DNA from: Nonlabens marinus S1-08
Lineage (GTDB): Bacteria; Bacteroidota; Bacteroidia; Flavobacteriales; Flavobacteriaceae
NCBI RefSeq assembly: GCF_000831385.1
Contig: NZ_AP014548.1
Location: forward strand, 2,285,779 to 2,349,778
Length of the DNA: 64,000 nt
Reading direction: 5' to 3'
The position numbers were made by a program, and so were the translations under genes. Under the pieces are notes generated by a model. The model was not told where the DNA came from. It searched no databases and saw nothing but the letters and a program-made list of their open reading frames with translations. Position 1 is the first letter of the stretch. Each line of letters starts with the position of its first letter. Below, in pieces: positions 6,821 to 15,901 of this stretch.

Positions 6821-8950
6821 CTAAGATTCTTCTCCAGAATTTTCCTCTTCCGTAGCCTCTTCTTCTTTAACTAATTGACGTTGAAGAATATTCAATTGCT
6901 TCTGTTTCTCTTTAATCACGTCCAATTCCTTTTTCAAATTCGCAATATTTTTACGTTGCTGCACTAAAAAAGGGTTTTTGTCATCTTTTGCGTTGATAAA
7001 CTGAAGATTGTTTTCTAATTGTCGGGTTTCATCTTGTATTTCATCTCTGCGCTTGCGCAAATAAAACCGTTCATTCTTGAAATCGCGATCATCACCTTCC
7101 TTAAGGCTTTCTAATTTGTTGTTGTATTTCAACATTTCCGCATCTACAGCGCTCATTCCAGCTGCTGTCAATTTAGATTTGACAAGCTTTTCAAACTTCT
7201 CCTGTAAGTGTCTTTTGGAATAAGGGATACGACCTAGAGCGTTCCATTCTTCCATAATTGACTCAACCTCCTTCATTATGGTCTCCTTATCATCTTGAGG
7301 AACCAGTTCTTTCAACTTGTCATAAACTTCTACCTTCAAAACAAAATTGGCTAGCTCTTCTTTGCTTTCAGCTTTTTTCTGAGCGTTTTGCTGATCAAAA
7401 AAGGCGTTACACGCTTTTTGGAAGCGTTTCCAAATCTTATCACTGTCTTTGCGAGGTACATGACCTATTTTCTTCCAATCGGCTTGAATGCGCTTCATGG
7501 TGTCTAGAGATTCTTTGAAATTCCCAGCTTCAGAATGCTCTTCAGCAATTTTTACTAACTCTAACTTCTTAGCTAGATTTTCCTGCTGTTCATTTTTCAA
7601 GCCTTTATAAAACTCATTCTTTGCTTTATTGAAGTCTCTTGTAACGCTGCGGTATTGGCTCCAGAGTTCGTTATTTACTGCTTTTGGTGCTGGGCCGGTT
7701 TGTGTAAAGAGTTCTCTTAACGCATTTATTTCCTTAAGACGTTCCTGCCAGTCGCGGTGGCTGCTAGGTTTACTGTCTATAATATTACGCACTTCTTGAA
7801 TGATGTTTTCTTTAATAGTCTGGTGTTTACCTGCCATTTTATCACGCTCCTCATAATACGCCTGGCGACGCTCATGAATCACATCTGACGCTGCTTTAAA
7901 CTCTTCCCAGATAGGATCTCTCAATTCCTTCTCTACTGGGCCAGTATCTTCTTTCCACATGCGGTGCAACTCTTGAAGCTCCCGCAACGCATTATGAACA
8001 TTAGGCTCGTCACCTAACTCCACCGCTCTAGCAATAATCTTTCTACGGAATTCTAGGTTGCGTTCAAAATCTTTGTCTCGCAACTCCTTACTCAAGGAAA
8101 TATAGTCGTAGAAGTTCTGCACGTGCAAGCGGTAATCTTCCCATATGATATTGTAGGCATCGTGTGGTATGCTTCCCGTGTTTTTCCAGTCGTCTTGAAG
8201 TTGATTGAACTTCTTAAAAGTAGATCCTATATTTTCTTCTTCAGTAATCAGGTTTTTGATCCCTTCAATGATGGCTCGTCGCTTTTCAAGGTTCTGTTCT
8301 TTCTCTTTGCGCACCTGACGCTGGAATTCTCCGCGTTGTTTGCGGTAGAGTGCGTGTAGCTCTCTGAATGCTTTACTTTCTGTATTCTTATATTCAAAAT
8401 CAGCAGAACGTTCTTCTTCTGCCAGTTCTAATTGGGCTTTTCTAAAAGCTTCTTGTTGCTCCAGTTGAGTTTCTTTATCGACCGTTTCAAAAGCTTTTTC
8501 AATATCACCTGCTTGTGATTTAATTTTGTTGATAGGGAATTCTTGCATCAAGTGACGCAACTCATCTGTCAACGCCACTATACTCATCTCACTGTAATCC
8601 TTTGGTTCTGGATCACTGGCAGTGGCATCAAATTCCTGATCTGATTCTTCATCATCCTCATCTTCATCCACATCAACGATAGGGTCTTCCGTACTTTCTA
8701 CTTTGTCCTTTTCTTCAACGATAGCATCCTCATGAGTGGAGTCTTGATCATCTTGCTTGGTTGTAGTTTTTACTCCTGTCTTTTTAGCTGTTTCAGGTGA
8801 TTCTTTCTCTACCTCAATATGCTCTTCCGGCTTTGATTTTTGGGATTCGTCTACCATTGCATTTTCAAGGGTATCTTCTTGCAAGTGATCTTTTTGATCC
8901 TTGTTTAGCTGTCCGTCTGCATCTTTAGGCAGGTTATCTTTCGTGTCCAT
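6821..8950 (-). CDS. DUF349 domain-containing coiled-coil protein
   Basis: A 709-residue, highly charged cytosolic protein. Residues 1-125 are very acidic and low in complexity (runs of D and E). From about 140 to 640 there are several DUF349 units of roughly 70 residues, recognised by the recurring W-K-x-x-G-x-V/I-P element, for example WKNTGSIPHDAYNIIWEDYR, WKKIGHVPRKDSDKIWKRFQ and WNALGRIPYSKRHLQEKF. The C-terminus is a long coiled coil (RKRRDEIQDETRQLENNLQF onwards). The family is common in Bacteroidota and of unknown role; some DUF349 proteins elsewhere have been linked to DNA or RNA metabolism. It lies 64 bp after aroE on the same strand and is closed by a strong terminator. Confidence 0.85.
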   Translation of the reverse strand: MDTKDNLPKDADGQLNKDQKDHLQEDTLENAMVDESQKSKPEEHIEVEKESPETAKKTGVKTTTKQDDQDSTHEDAIVEEKDKVESTEDPIVDVDEDEDDEESDQEFDATASDPEPKDYSEMSIVALTDELRHLMQEFPINKIKSQAGDIEKAFETVDKETQLEQQEAFRKAQLELAEEERSADFEYKNTESKAFRELHALYRKQRGEFQRQVRKEKEQNLEKRRAIIEGIKNLITEEENIGSTFKKFNQLQDDWKNTGSIPHDAYNIIWEDYRLHVQNFYDYISLSKELRDKDFERNLEFRRKIIARAVELGDEPNVHNALRELQELHRMWKEDTGPVEKELRDPIWEEFKAASDVIHERRQAYYEERDKMAGKHQTIKENIIQEVRNIIDSKPSSHRDWQERLKEINALRELFTQTGPAPKAVNNELWSQYRSVTRDFNKAKNEFYKGLKNEQQENLAKKLELVKIAEEHSEAGNFKESLDTMKRIQADWKKIGHVPRKDSDKIWKRFQKACNAFFDQQNAQKKAESKEELANFVLKVEVYDKLKELVPQDDKETIMKEVESIMEEWNALGRIPYSKRHLQEKFEKLVKSKLTAAGMSAVDAEMLKYNNKLESLKEGDDRDFKNERFYLRKRRDEIQDETRQLENNLQFINAKDDKNPFLVQQRKNIANLKKELDVIKEKQKQLNILQRQLVKEEEATEEENSGEES

Positions 8951-9014
8951 GATATGGGTTTAATTAAGACGGCAAGATAAATAGAATCTCCCGCTATCAC
9001 AATCTTGTAGAGAA

Positions 9015-9809
9015 TTACCTATTCCAAAGTTCCCAAGCTCGCTCTGCTTGATGCACAAGCATTTGATATCCATTCACTGCCTTAGCACCTTGTTGCAATC
9101 CTTTTTTCATGAAAAGTGTCTGGCTAGGATTGTAGACCAGGTCGTAAAGAATGTGCTGTTTTCCTAGATGTTCATAAGGGATTAATGGACATTGATGAAT
9201 ATCTGGATGGGTGCCTAAAGGTGTGGTGTTGATGATCAATTTTACTTGAGAAAGTACATCCTTATTCAGCACTTTGTAATCGATGGTATGTTCGTCATCA
9301 CCTGGCGATCGACTTACTTTGAGAAAGGGGATTTGTAAGGATTCTAGCGTATAGGCAACTGCTTTAGAAGCACCTCCAGTTCCTAAAATAAGAGCATTGC
9401 CGTCAATAGGTAAAAAGGGCTCCAGGCTCTTAGCAAAACCGTAGGCATCGGTATTGTGACCCGTCCAGATGTTATCCTCAATGACCACTGTATTTATCGC
9501 GCCTATGATTTCAGCCTCTTCACTCACACGATCTACCACTTTCAACATGCTTTCCTTATAGGGAATTGTCACATTAAGACCTCTCAATATTTCTGATTTT
9601 CCTAGCGTGGTGCGTTGAGATGGGTTGTAAAGTACGCTTTCGCGAAAGCGAACTAGATCTTCCTCACTGCCCAATTCAAAATTGCGGTACTCATGATCCT
9701 TGAGTTTCAACTCTTCGAACTTTTGTGAAAAATAGGCACGGGAAAAACTGTAATCCAGTCGCGCACCGATCAATCCAAAAATGCTAGACGGGATCTTTTT
9801 GGTTTCCAT
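9015..9809 (-). CDS. aroE: Shikimate 5-dehydrogenase
   Basis: Reduces 3-dehydroshikimate to shikimate with NADPH in chorismate synthesis. 264 residues, normal for AroE. Signatures: FGLIGARLDYSFSRAYFSQKF (shikimate-site Ser pair, about 11-31), LNVTIPYKESML with the catalytic Lys (about 79-90), GAINTVV and HNTDAYGF with the catalytic Asp (about 104-125), the glycine-rich NADP loop GTGGASKAVA (about 143-152), and INTTPLGTHP. The ATG at 9809 overlaps the end of the upstream DUF368 gene by 26 bp, which implies translational coupling. A palindrome copy at 9635-9650 is read as RFRES (about 55-59) in the N-terminal domain. aroB is at 39749, so the pathway genes are scattered. Confidence 0.95.
   Translation of the reverse strand: METKKIPSSIFGLIGARLDYSFSRAYFSQKFEELKLKDHEYRNFELGSEEDLVRFRESVLYNPSQRTTLGKSEILRGLNVTIPYKESMLKVVDRVSEEAEIIGAINTVVIEDNIWTGHNTDAYGFAKSLEPFLPIDGNALILGTGGASKAVAYTLESLQIPFLKVSRSPGDDEHTIDYKVLNKDVLSQVKLIINTTPLGTHPDIHQCPLIPYEHLGKQHILYDLVYNPSQTLFMKKGLQQGAKAVNGYQMLVHQAERAWELWNR
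9635..9650. repeat. Dispersed palindrome inside aroE (16 bp)
   Basis: Perfect palindrome CGCTTTCGCGAAAGCG, read as R-F-R-E-S in the aroE frame. Confidence 0.95.
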
Positions 9810-10803
9810 AATGGTCTAATAAATACACGATTCCAAAGCCAATTCCTATCATCACGATGGCGATCCAGGTTTGTGGATCTGCCATGGATGGCCAGTAACG
9901 TTCATAGTTTTCAACAATGCGGTTGCCCGTTACATCAAAGGCAAGGTCGCCAAGATTATTTAATTTATAGGTTTCTTCTTTCCAAGGCCACACTACCCCT
10001 AAAGAACCGGTTATGAAACCGATGATGGTAGCATTCGTCTCGTCTCGATAATGTTTAAGTGTCCAACCTAATAAATGCGATAAGCTGATCAAGCCCGCTA
10101 GTGAGCCAAAAACAAAAACTACCAGTATCACTAATAAATCCATATGAAGTGGGTCGTTCCACCAGGTAAAATCCCCTTGAAGCGATAGAATTACTGTCTT
10201 CAAGAAGGTATTGATACTATCGACCAGTAAGAGCACGTAATTTCCTAGCAAAATCAAAATATAACTACCGCTCAATCCTGGCAAGGTCATCCCAGTAACG
10301 CTCACCATACCACAAAAAAACACAAAAAATAAATTTGTGTTGTCTTGAGCAGGATCGAGTAGGGAAGTGCCTATGCCTATAGCCGCTCCCAGACATAACA
10401 AGCCTATATTTAGCCGGCTCCAGTTATCATAGTTGCGGGACAGGTAGTAAATAGACCCTAGAATCATACCAAAAAAGGCCGCCCAAACTAAAATAGGATA
10501 GTATGAAATGAGAACATCAAAACCTAAACTAACTGTGAAATAACTGATAAGCTCACCCAACAACAATAGACCTAAAAACCGACCATTAATATAATACCCA
10601 AAACTGCGGAAGCGTCCTGCTGCGAGCAGTTTCAGTGCTTTGAGATTCAGTTTTTGAAAGCTGTATATAAATTCTTCATAGAATCCAGCCACGTAAGCTA
10701 CAACACCACCGCTGATCCCAGGAACTTTATTAGCCGTACCCATAGCCATACCTTTAAGAACCAGGAAAAACTTATCGCTAAGACTGCGGGTAGGTTGACG
10801 CAC
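9784..10803 (-). CDS. DUF368 membrane protein, PopT-like (second of tandem pair)
   Basis: A 339-residue polytopic membrane protein. The two DUF368 signatures are present: GMAMGTANKVPGISGGVVAY near residues 14-33 and a second, inverted-repeat-like MTLPGLSGSYILILLGNY in the middle. DUF368 proteins (PopT) have been identified as undecaprenyl-phosphate transporters that recycle the lipid carrier of wall and O-antigen synthesis; assignment here is by family. Translation starts at GTG (10801-10803), whose G is shared with the TAG stop of the first DUF368 gene, so the two are translationally coupled. An ATG 16 codons in is the alternative. The 3' end overlaps aroE. Confidence 0.88.
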   Translation of the reverse strand: MRQPTRSLSDKFFLVLKGMAMGTANKVPGISGGVVAYVAGFYEEFIYSFQKLNLKALKLLAAGRFRSFGYYINGRFLGLLLLGELISYFTVSLGFDVLISYYPILVWAAFFGMILGSIYYLSRNYDNWSRLNIGLLCLGAAIGIGTSLLDPAQDNTNLFFVFFCGMVSVTGMTLPGLSGSYILILLGNYVLLLVDSINTFLKTVILSLQGDFTWWNDPLHMDLLVILVVFVFGSLAGLISLSHLLGWTLKHYRDETNATIIGFITGSLGVVWPWKEETYKLNNLGDLAFDVTGNRIVENYERYWPSMADPQTWIAIVMIGIGFGIVYLLDHYGNQKDPV

Positions 10804-11777
10804 TATTCAGGTTTTTTTATAGCAAAACGTTCTAAGATAAGAATAAGTAAAAAGCCTATAACTATTAAAGCTATTACCCAAAGCAATTGGGGATCGCCAT
10901 CATACTGCGAGGGCAAAATACTCTGCTCAAGAAAAGGAACTTCCAGACCTTCACTATTTGTTCTGGTACTCAAGACCTTTTTCCAGGGCCACAATTTGTT
11001 TAATGATCCTATCATGAAACCAGTAAGCAGTGCTAGAGTTAGATTTTTTTTGTGTTCAAATAACCATGTTAATGCTCTTGAAAACAACTTAAGTCCTAGG
11101 ATCGCACCTACACCTACTAAGGCAAGATTACCTAGGCTACGCAATGCTTCCGTCCAATTTCCTTTAATCACTCCTTCTACTAATCCTGTAATAGAACTTA
11201 GTACGGTGGTGTAGCTGCCTAATAGCAATAATAAAAAAGCTCCTGATATTCCAGGTAAAATCATGGCGATAATGGCAATGAAACCCGAGAAAATCAGATA
11301 CCACCAGCTGCCTGGTGCTCCTAATGGTTCTGCAATAGTTATAAAGTAGGAAACTAAGGAACCTACTATAATTGCCACGACAGCTAATAAATTCCACTGC
11401 GTAATCTGTTTGCCGATGTACCAAACACTCGCGAGTACTAATCCAAAGAAAAAGGACCACACTAGAACAGGGAAATGCTCTAGGAGATACGTAATTAACT
11501 TTGCCAGACTCAATACGCTGATGGCAATACCTAACAACAAGGAAAACAAAAAGCCCAAGTTATATTTGACAACAGTAGCTTTCCAACCTATTCGGTTAAA
11601 ATCTGTCACCATACTAAAATCTAAGTTGTCAATGGTTTTGATCAACTCTTCATAGATTCCAGTAATAAAAGCAATAGTACCACCAGATACTCCAGGAACA
11701 ACATCTGCCGCGCCCATCATCATTCCTTTAAGAACTACAGCTCCTTTTGTTTTAAATGACATAAATTGAAACTTCAA
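10803..11777 (-). CDS. DUF368 membrane protein, PopT-like (first of tandem pair)
   Basis: A 324-residue paralogue of the gene just downstream, with GMMMGAADVVPGVSGGTIAF near residues 18-37, the mid-protein repeat MILPGISGAFLLLLLGSY, and eight or more hydrophobic segments. It probably moves undecaprenyl phosphate back across the inner membrane, by family knowledge of PopT. It lies 46 bp after purA on the same strand. Two unlike copies in one transcript could be redundant carriers with different ion or pH optima, or could form a heteromer; the sequence does not decide. The ATG at 11777 precedes the first segment directly. Confidence 0.88.
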   Translation of the reverse strand: MKFQFMSFKTKGAVVLKGMMMGAADVVPGVSGGTIAFITGIYEELIKTIDNLDFSMVTDFNRIGWKATVVKYNLGFLFSLLLGIAISVLSLAKLITYLLEHFPVLVWSFFFGLVLASVWYIGKQITQWNLLAVVAIIVGSLVSYFITIAEPLGAPGSWWYLIFSGFIAIIAMILPGISGAFLLLLLGSYTTVLSSITGLVEGVIKGNWTEALRSLGNLALVGVGAILGLKLFSRALTWLFEHKKNLTLALLTGFMIGSLNKLWPWKKVLSTRTNSEGLEVPFLEQSILPSQYDGDPQLLWVIALIVIGFLLILILERFAIKKPE

Positions 11778-11823
11778 ATATGAAGTGGTAAACTGTTGTA
11801 ATACAGCTCTATAACTTTTATTT

Positions 11824-13095
11824 TTACCTATGAATAGTTTGCTTACGATCTGGACCTACACTAACTATTTTAATAGGAATGTTCAATTCTTTTTCTAAGA
11901 AATGGATGTAGTCAGTTAGTTCCTTTGGGAACTCTTTCTCGTCTCTTAGCTTAGTCAAATCCTCTTTCCAGCCTGGCATTTCTGTATAGACTGGTTCTAC
12001 GTTTTCTGGCTCGATATTATAAGGCAGGTGTTTGATCTCTTTACCACGGTACTTGTAAGCAGTAGCGACTTGGATTTTGTCAAACCCACTCATGACATCA
12101 CCTTTCATCATCATTAGTTGAGTCACACCATTGATTTCACAAGCATATCTCAAGGCCACAAGATCTAACCATCCACAACGTCTCGCTCTACCAGTAGTAG
12201 CACCAAATTCGTTTCCAACCCGTGCCATAATCTCGCCATACTCATCGTCTAATTCCGTTGGGAATGGTCCGCTACCCACACGAGTTGTGTATGCTTTGAA
12301 GATTCCATAAACTTCACCTATTTGTGTAGGTGCTACTCCCAGTCCTGTACAAGCTCCAGCTGCTGTAGTGTTAGAAGAGGTTACAAATGGATAGGTTCCA
12401 AAATCTATATCTAGTAAGGATCCTTGTGCACCTTCAGCCAGGATGGTTTTTCCATCTCGTTGTGCTTGCTGTAGATATTCTTCAGAATCGATAAAGGTCA
12501 ATTCTTTCAACGCTTTCACTGCTGCGAAAAATTCTTTTTCTAGTTCCTCAAGGTTGTATTCAATATCCACATTGTGGAAACCGATCATCGCCTCATGCTT
12601 GTCAGCCAGATTGCGGTATTTTTCTTTCCATGTAGGCAATTCCAGATCTCCTAAACGTATGCCGTTTCGGCCAGTCTTGTCCATGTAAGTAGGTCCGATA
12701 CCCTTCAGCGTACTTCCAATTTTTGCTTTCCCTTTTGATGCCTCACTTGCCGCATCTAGCAAACGGTGCGTAGGTAGGATCAAGTGCGCCTTTCGCGAAA
12801 GCAATAATACCTTTTTAATGTCTAGATCGAATTGCTTTAAATTATCCAATTCTTTCTTGAAAATCACTGGGTCGATTACGACTCCATTTCCCACGATGTT
12901 GATCGCTTCCTTGTGGAAGATCCCGCTAGGAATGGTGTGTAATACATGTTTGATACCATCAAATTCTAGAGTGTGCCCTGCGTTAGGTCCTCCTTGAAAT
13001 CTTGCTATGATATCGTATTTTGAAGTAAGTACGTCTACGATCTTACCTTTTCCCTCGTCGCCCCATTGAAGACCGAGCAATAAATCTACTGCCAT
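11824..13095 (-). CDS. purA: Adenylosuccinate synthetase
   Basis: Makes adenylosuccinate from IMP, aspartate and GTP, the first step from IMP to AMP. 423 residues, full length. It opens with LLLGLQWGDEGKGKIVDVL (about 5-23), the signature GTP loop with catalytic Asp. GGPNAGHTL with the catalytic His follows at about 35-43, then GIGPTYMDK (about 132-140) and TTGRARRCGWLDL (about 300-312, IMP/Asp site). The ATG overlaps the fur stop codon (TAATG), so it is the third gene of a rel-fur-purA unit. A 12-bp palindrome core at 12790-12801 is read as LSRKA (about 98-102). Confidence 0.97.
   Translation of the reverse strand: MAVDLLLGLQWGDEGKGKIVDVLTSKYDIIARFQGGPNAGHTLEFDGIKHVLHTIPSGIFHKEAINIVGNGVVIDPVIFKKELDNLKQFDLDIKKVLLLSRKAHLILPTHRLLDAASEASKGKAKIGSTLKGIGPTYMDKTGRNGIRLGDLELPTWKEKYRNLADKHEAMIGFHNVDIEYNLEELEKEFFAAVKALKELTFIDSEEYLQQAQRDGKTILAEGAQGSLLDIDFGTYPFVTSSNTTAAGACTGLGVAPTQIGEVYGIFKAYTTRVGSGPFPTELDDEYGEIMARVGNEFGATTGRARRCGWLDLVALRYACEINGVTQLMMMKGDVMSGFDKIQVATAYKYRGKEIKHLPYNIEPENVEPVYTEMPGWKEDLTKLRDEKEFPKELTDYIHFLEKELNIPIKIVSVGPDRKQTIHR
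12790..12801. repeat. Dispersed palindrome inside purA (12-bp core)
   Basis: CTTTCGCGAAAG core with diverged outer bases, read as L-S-R-K-A in the purA frame. Confidence 0.85.
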
Positions 13096-13562
13096 TATGT
13101 GTTGTTTTCGGTTGTGTTTTTGACGCCGTAAAAATATAAAGAATGGTTGGTTATCTTGACATCAAAGACCTCCTCAATAGTCTTTTTTATTGACTCAATT
13201 CTAGGGTCACAAAACTCGATTACTTCATTAGTATCTTGAATAATCAAATGGTCGTGCTGACGGTCAAAATAGGACTTTTCATAATGCGATTGATTTTGTC
13301 CAAATTGATGCCTGCGCACCAGCCCGCAATCCAGTAATATTTCGATCGTATTATAAAGAGTAGCGCGACTTACCCTGTAATTCTGCTCCTTCATTTTTAC
13401 GTACAAAGACTCGACGTCAAAATGCTCTTCACTAGCATAAATCTCGTCTAAAATAGCATAACGCTCTGGAGTTTTACGATGCTTCTTATCGCTTAAAAAT
13501 TGGGTGAATACACCACGTACGATTTCCTGCTCTCTTTCTAAATTGTTGATAATTTCACTCAT
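13095..13562 (-). CDS. Fur/PerR-family transcriptional regulator
   Basis: A 155-residue ferric-uptake-regulator protein. The winged helix is at about 20-90, with the recognition helix in [15 protein letters not shown]. The dimerisation and metal region contains [18 protein letters not shown] and FCDPRIE (about 93-125), with His and Asp ligands. The C-x-x-C pairs of the structural zinc site in many Fur/PerR proteins are absent: only isolated Cys residues are seen. Iron versus peroxide sensing therefore cannot be decided from sequence; katG 3 kb away is a plausible target if it is PerR-like. It lies 3 bp after rel and overlaps the purA start. Confidence 0.88.
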   Translation of the reverse strand: MSEIINNLEREQEIVRGVFTQFLSDKKHRKTPERYAILDEIYASEEHFDVESLYVKMKEQNYRVSRATLYNTIEILLDCGLVRRHQFGQNQSHYEKSYFDRQHDHLIIQDTNEVIEFCDPRIESIKKTIEEVFDVKITNHSLYFYGVKNTTENNT

Positions 13563-13565
13563 GAT

Positions 13566-15767
13566 TTAAGATCTAGTGACTTTGTCGATGCCGTTAATCT
13601 TATTAAGATTTTGCATCAACTTTGTCAACATAGTTATGTTAGGTACAACGACTGTAATATTACCTATAAACACGCCGTCATCACTTGAAAAACTAATGTT
13701 TCTAATGTTCACGTGCATATTTTGGGAGATCAACTGGGTGATTTCTTGAACCAGTCCCATCCGGTCAATACCGGTAAGTGTGATATCTCCACGATGTTCT
13801 TTCTGGGAGGAATCAATCCATTTTGCTGAAATGATTCGGTACGCATATTTACTTTGTAAACTGATGGCGTTTGGGCAATTGTTTTTGTGCACTTTTATTC
13901 CTTCACTCACGGTCGTAAACCCAAAAACCGAATCTCCTGGTATAGGATTACAACATTGTGATAAGGTATAATCTAACTGTGCTTGCTCTTTACCAAAAAC
14001 CAGCTCATCATATTTTTGTGTGACCTCTTCTTTATGCAACTCGGTATTCTCCGGAGCCTTGCGCATCTTGCTTTTAAAGAAGTTGTATAAGGCGTTGCTG
14101 CGACTGCTTGCATACTCCTTGATCATTTTGTTATCGATACTGCCTATTCCCACGCGGTAGAACAGGTCCTGACTGGTCTTCATTTTAAAATACGTCACCA
14201 TTTCATTGACGGTATTTTCATCCAGTTTGATCTTTTGAGATCTTAACTTTCTGGCAAGAATAACTTTACCTTCATCAGCAACTTCTTTTTGATCGTCCTT
14301 AAGAGCACTTTTAATTTTTGACCTGGCTCTAGCTGTGGTAGCATAATCCAGCCAATTTTTGGTCGGCTTTTGATTTTCACTAGTAATTATATCAACCTGA
14401 TCACCGCTATTAAGTGTGTGAGATAAGGGAACTAATTTACCATTCACTCTGGCACCACGGGTATGTAAACCTACTTCCGTATGTATGGCAAATGCAAAAT
14501 CGAGTGGCGTAGCACCTTTAGGCAGGGACTTTAGTTCACCTTTAGGCGTAAACACAAAAATTTCTTTGCTGTATAAGTTCAGCTTGAACTGCTCAACAAA
14601 ATCTATAGCACTGGCCTCTGGATTTTCTAGGGCTTCTTGCAATCGATTAAGCCATTCATCTAGGCCGTCTTCTTCACTGCCTTGCTTGTATTTGTAATGC
14701 GCTGCATAGCCTTTTTCAGCTATTTCATGCATGCGCTCACTGCGTATTTGCACCTCTACCCAGCGTCCATCTGGTCCCATCACTGTAATGTGCAGGGCTT
14801 CATAACCGGTGGACTTAGGGGAGCTGATCCAATCGCGCAGGCGTACTGGATTTGGTCTAAAATGGTCGGTAACTACACTGTAGATTTTCCAAGCGAGAAA
14901 CTTCTCATTTGCCCTGTCACTGCGAAATATAATGCGTACCGCAAATTTATCATAGACCTCGTCAAAGCTTACATTTTGCTTTAACATCTTACGGCGTATG
15001 GAGAAAACCGATTTAGGTCTTCCTTGAATGCGGTATTCTAAACCTTCCTTATTCAGGCTGTCATCAATAATCCCGCTGAATTGTTTGATGTAATCGTCTT
15101 GTTGTTCCTTACTTTCTTTTATGGACTTTTGGATATCGTCAAACACATCAGGCTCCGTGTATTTTAACCCTAGATCTTCTAATTCTGTCTTGATGTTGTA
15201 CAATCCTAAACGGTGCGCAATAGGAGCGTAGATGTATAGGGTTTCACTAGCGATTTTCACCTGCTTGCTAGGTGGCATACTGTCCATTGTTTGCATATTA
15301 TGCAAACGATCAGCAATCTTGATAATGATTACTCGCACGTCATCATTGAGGGTCAATAGCATCTTCCGGAAATTCTCTGCTTGAGAAGAGATGTCCGCAT
15401 CATTTTTGAGGTGCATGATCTTAGTCAATCCATCCACGATCAATGCAACCGTAGGATTGAAAAGTTTTTCAATATCAGCCAGCGTGTATTTGGTATCCTC
15501 AACCACGTCGTGAAGCAATGCAGCTGCAATCGCTGTAGCGTCTAGACCTATTTGCTTTGCAACAATTTTTGCAACAGCAATGGGGTGAAAGATGTAGGCT
15601 TCTCCAGACTTGCGGCGCTGCGGAGCATGAGCCTCAACGGCTAGATCAAAAGCCTGGCGTATCAATTTCTTGTCATCGCGGGACAAGGCTTGATAGCTGA
15701 TCTTCAGCAATTCCTTGTATTCCTTGGCAATACGTTTGTTTTCTTCTTTAACCGCAACTTCTGTCAT
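13566..15767 (-). CDS. rel: Bifunctional (p)ppGpp synthetase/hydrolase (Rel/SpoT)
   Basis: 733 residues with the full long-RSH layout. The HD hydrolase domain (about 40-195) keeps the metal motif LLHDVVEDT. The synthetase domain (about 240-370) has GRPKSVFSIRRKM, the substrate loop RDWISSPKSTGYEALH, and EVQIRSERMHEIAEKGYAAH. A TGS domain (about 400-465) includes FTPKGELKSLPKGATPLDFAF. A Cys-containing segment QCCNPIPGDSVFGF (about 605-618) and a C-terminal ACT domain (about 660-733) follow. It controls the stringent response by making and degrading ppGpp. Intact motifs suggest both activities. It heads the rel-fur-purA unit, and a 28-bp palindrome sits 63 bp upstream of its ATG. Confidence 0.95.
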   Translation of the reverse strand: MTEVAVKEENKRIAKEYKELLKISYQALSRDDKKLIRQAFDLAVEAHAPQRRKSGEAYIFHPIAVAKIVAKQIGLDATAIAAALLHDVVEDTKYTLADIEKLFNPTVALIVDGLTKIMHLKNDADISSQAENFRKMLLTLNDDVRVIIIKIADRLHNMQTMDSMPPSKQVKIASETLYIYAPIAHRLGLYNIKTELEDLGLKYTEPDVFDDIQKSIKESKEQQDDYIKQFSGIIDDSLNKEGLEYRIQGRPKSVFSIRRKMLKQNVSFDEVYDKFAVRIIFRSDRANEKFLAWKIYSVVTDHFRPNPVRLRDWISSPKSTGYEALHITVMGPDGRWVEVQIRSERMHEIAEKGYAAHYKYKQGSEEDGLDEWLNRLQEALENPEASAIDFVEQFKLNLYSKEIFVFTPKGELKSLPKGATPLDFAFAIHTEVGLHTRGARVNGKLVPLSHTLNSGDQVDIITSENQKPTKNWLDYATTARARSKIKSALKDDQKEVADEGKVILARKLRSQKIKLDENTVNEMVTYFKMKTSQDLFYRVGIGSIDNKMIKEYASSRSNALYNFFKSKMRKAPENTELHKEEVTQKYDELVFGKEQAQLDYTLSQCCNPIPGDSVFGFTTVSEGIKVHKNNCPNAISLQSKYAYRIISAKWIDSSQKEHRGDITLTGIDRMGLVQEITQLISQNMHVNIRNISFSSDDGVFIGNITVVVPNITMLTKLMQNLNKINGIDKVTRS

Positions 15768-15829
15768 AACAGTAAAAATACATTAGTTTGTACGATTAAT
15801 CAATATAGAAAGGAGCCATATGTGTGTGG

Positions 15830-15857
15830 TTTTTTCGCTTTCGCGAAAGCGAAAAAA
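15830..15857. repeat. Dispersed palindrome, longest copy (28 bp, perfect)
   Basis: TTTTTTCGCTTTCG followed by its exact complement gives a 28-bp perfect palindrome with the common core. It lies between the rel start and the end of the NTF2-like gene. No U tract follows on either strand, so it is not a standard terminator. Confidence 0.95.
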
Positions 15858-15901
15858 TCAAAAATCATAAGGTGTGAAATAGCAGGTAACCCAATTGGGA
15901 T

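Noticed and set aside
10654..11214. 186-codon plus-strand frame
   Set aside because: Antisense to both DUF368 genes, no family signal.
15830..15857. Palindrome as a Rho-independent terminator
   Set aside because: No U tract follows the hairpin on either strand beyond the palindrome arms themselves.
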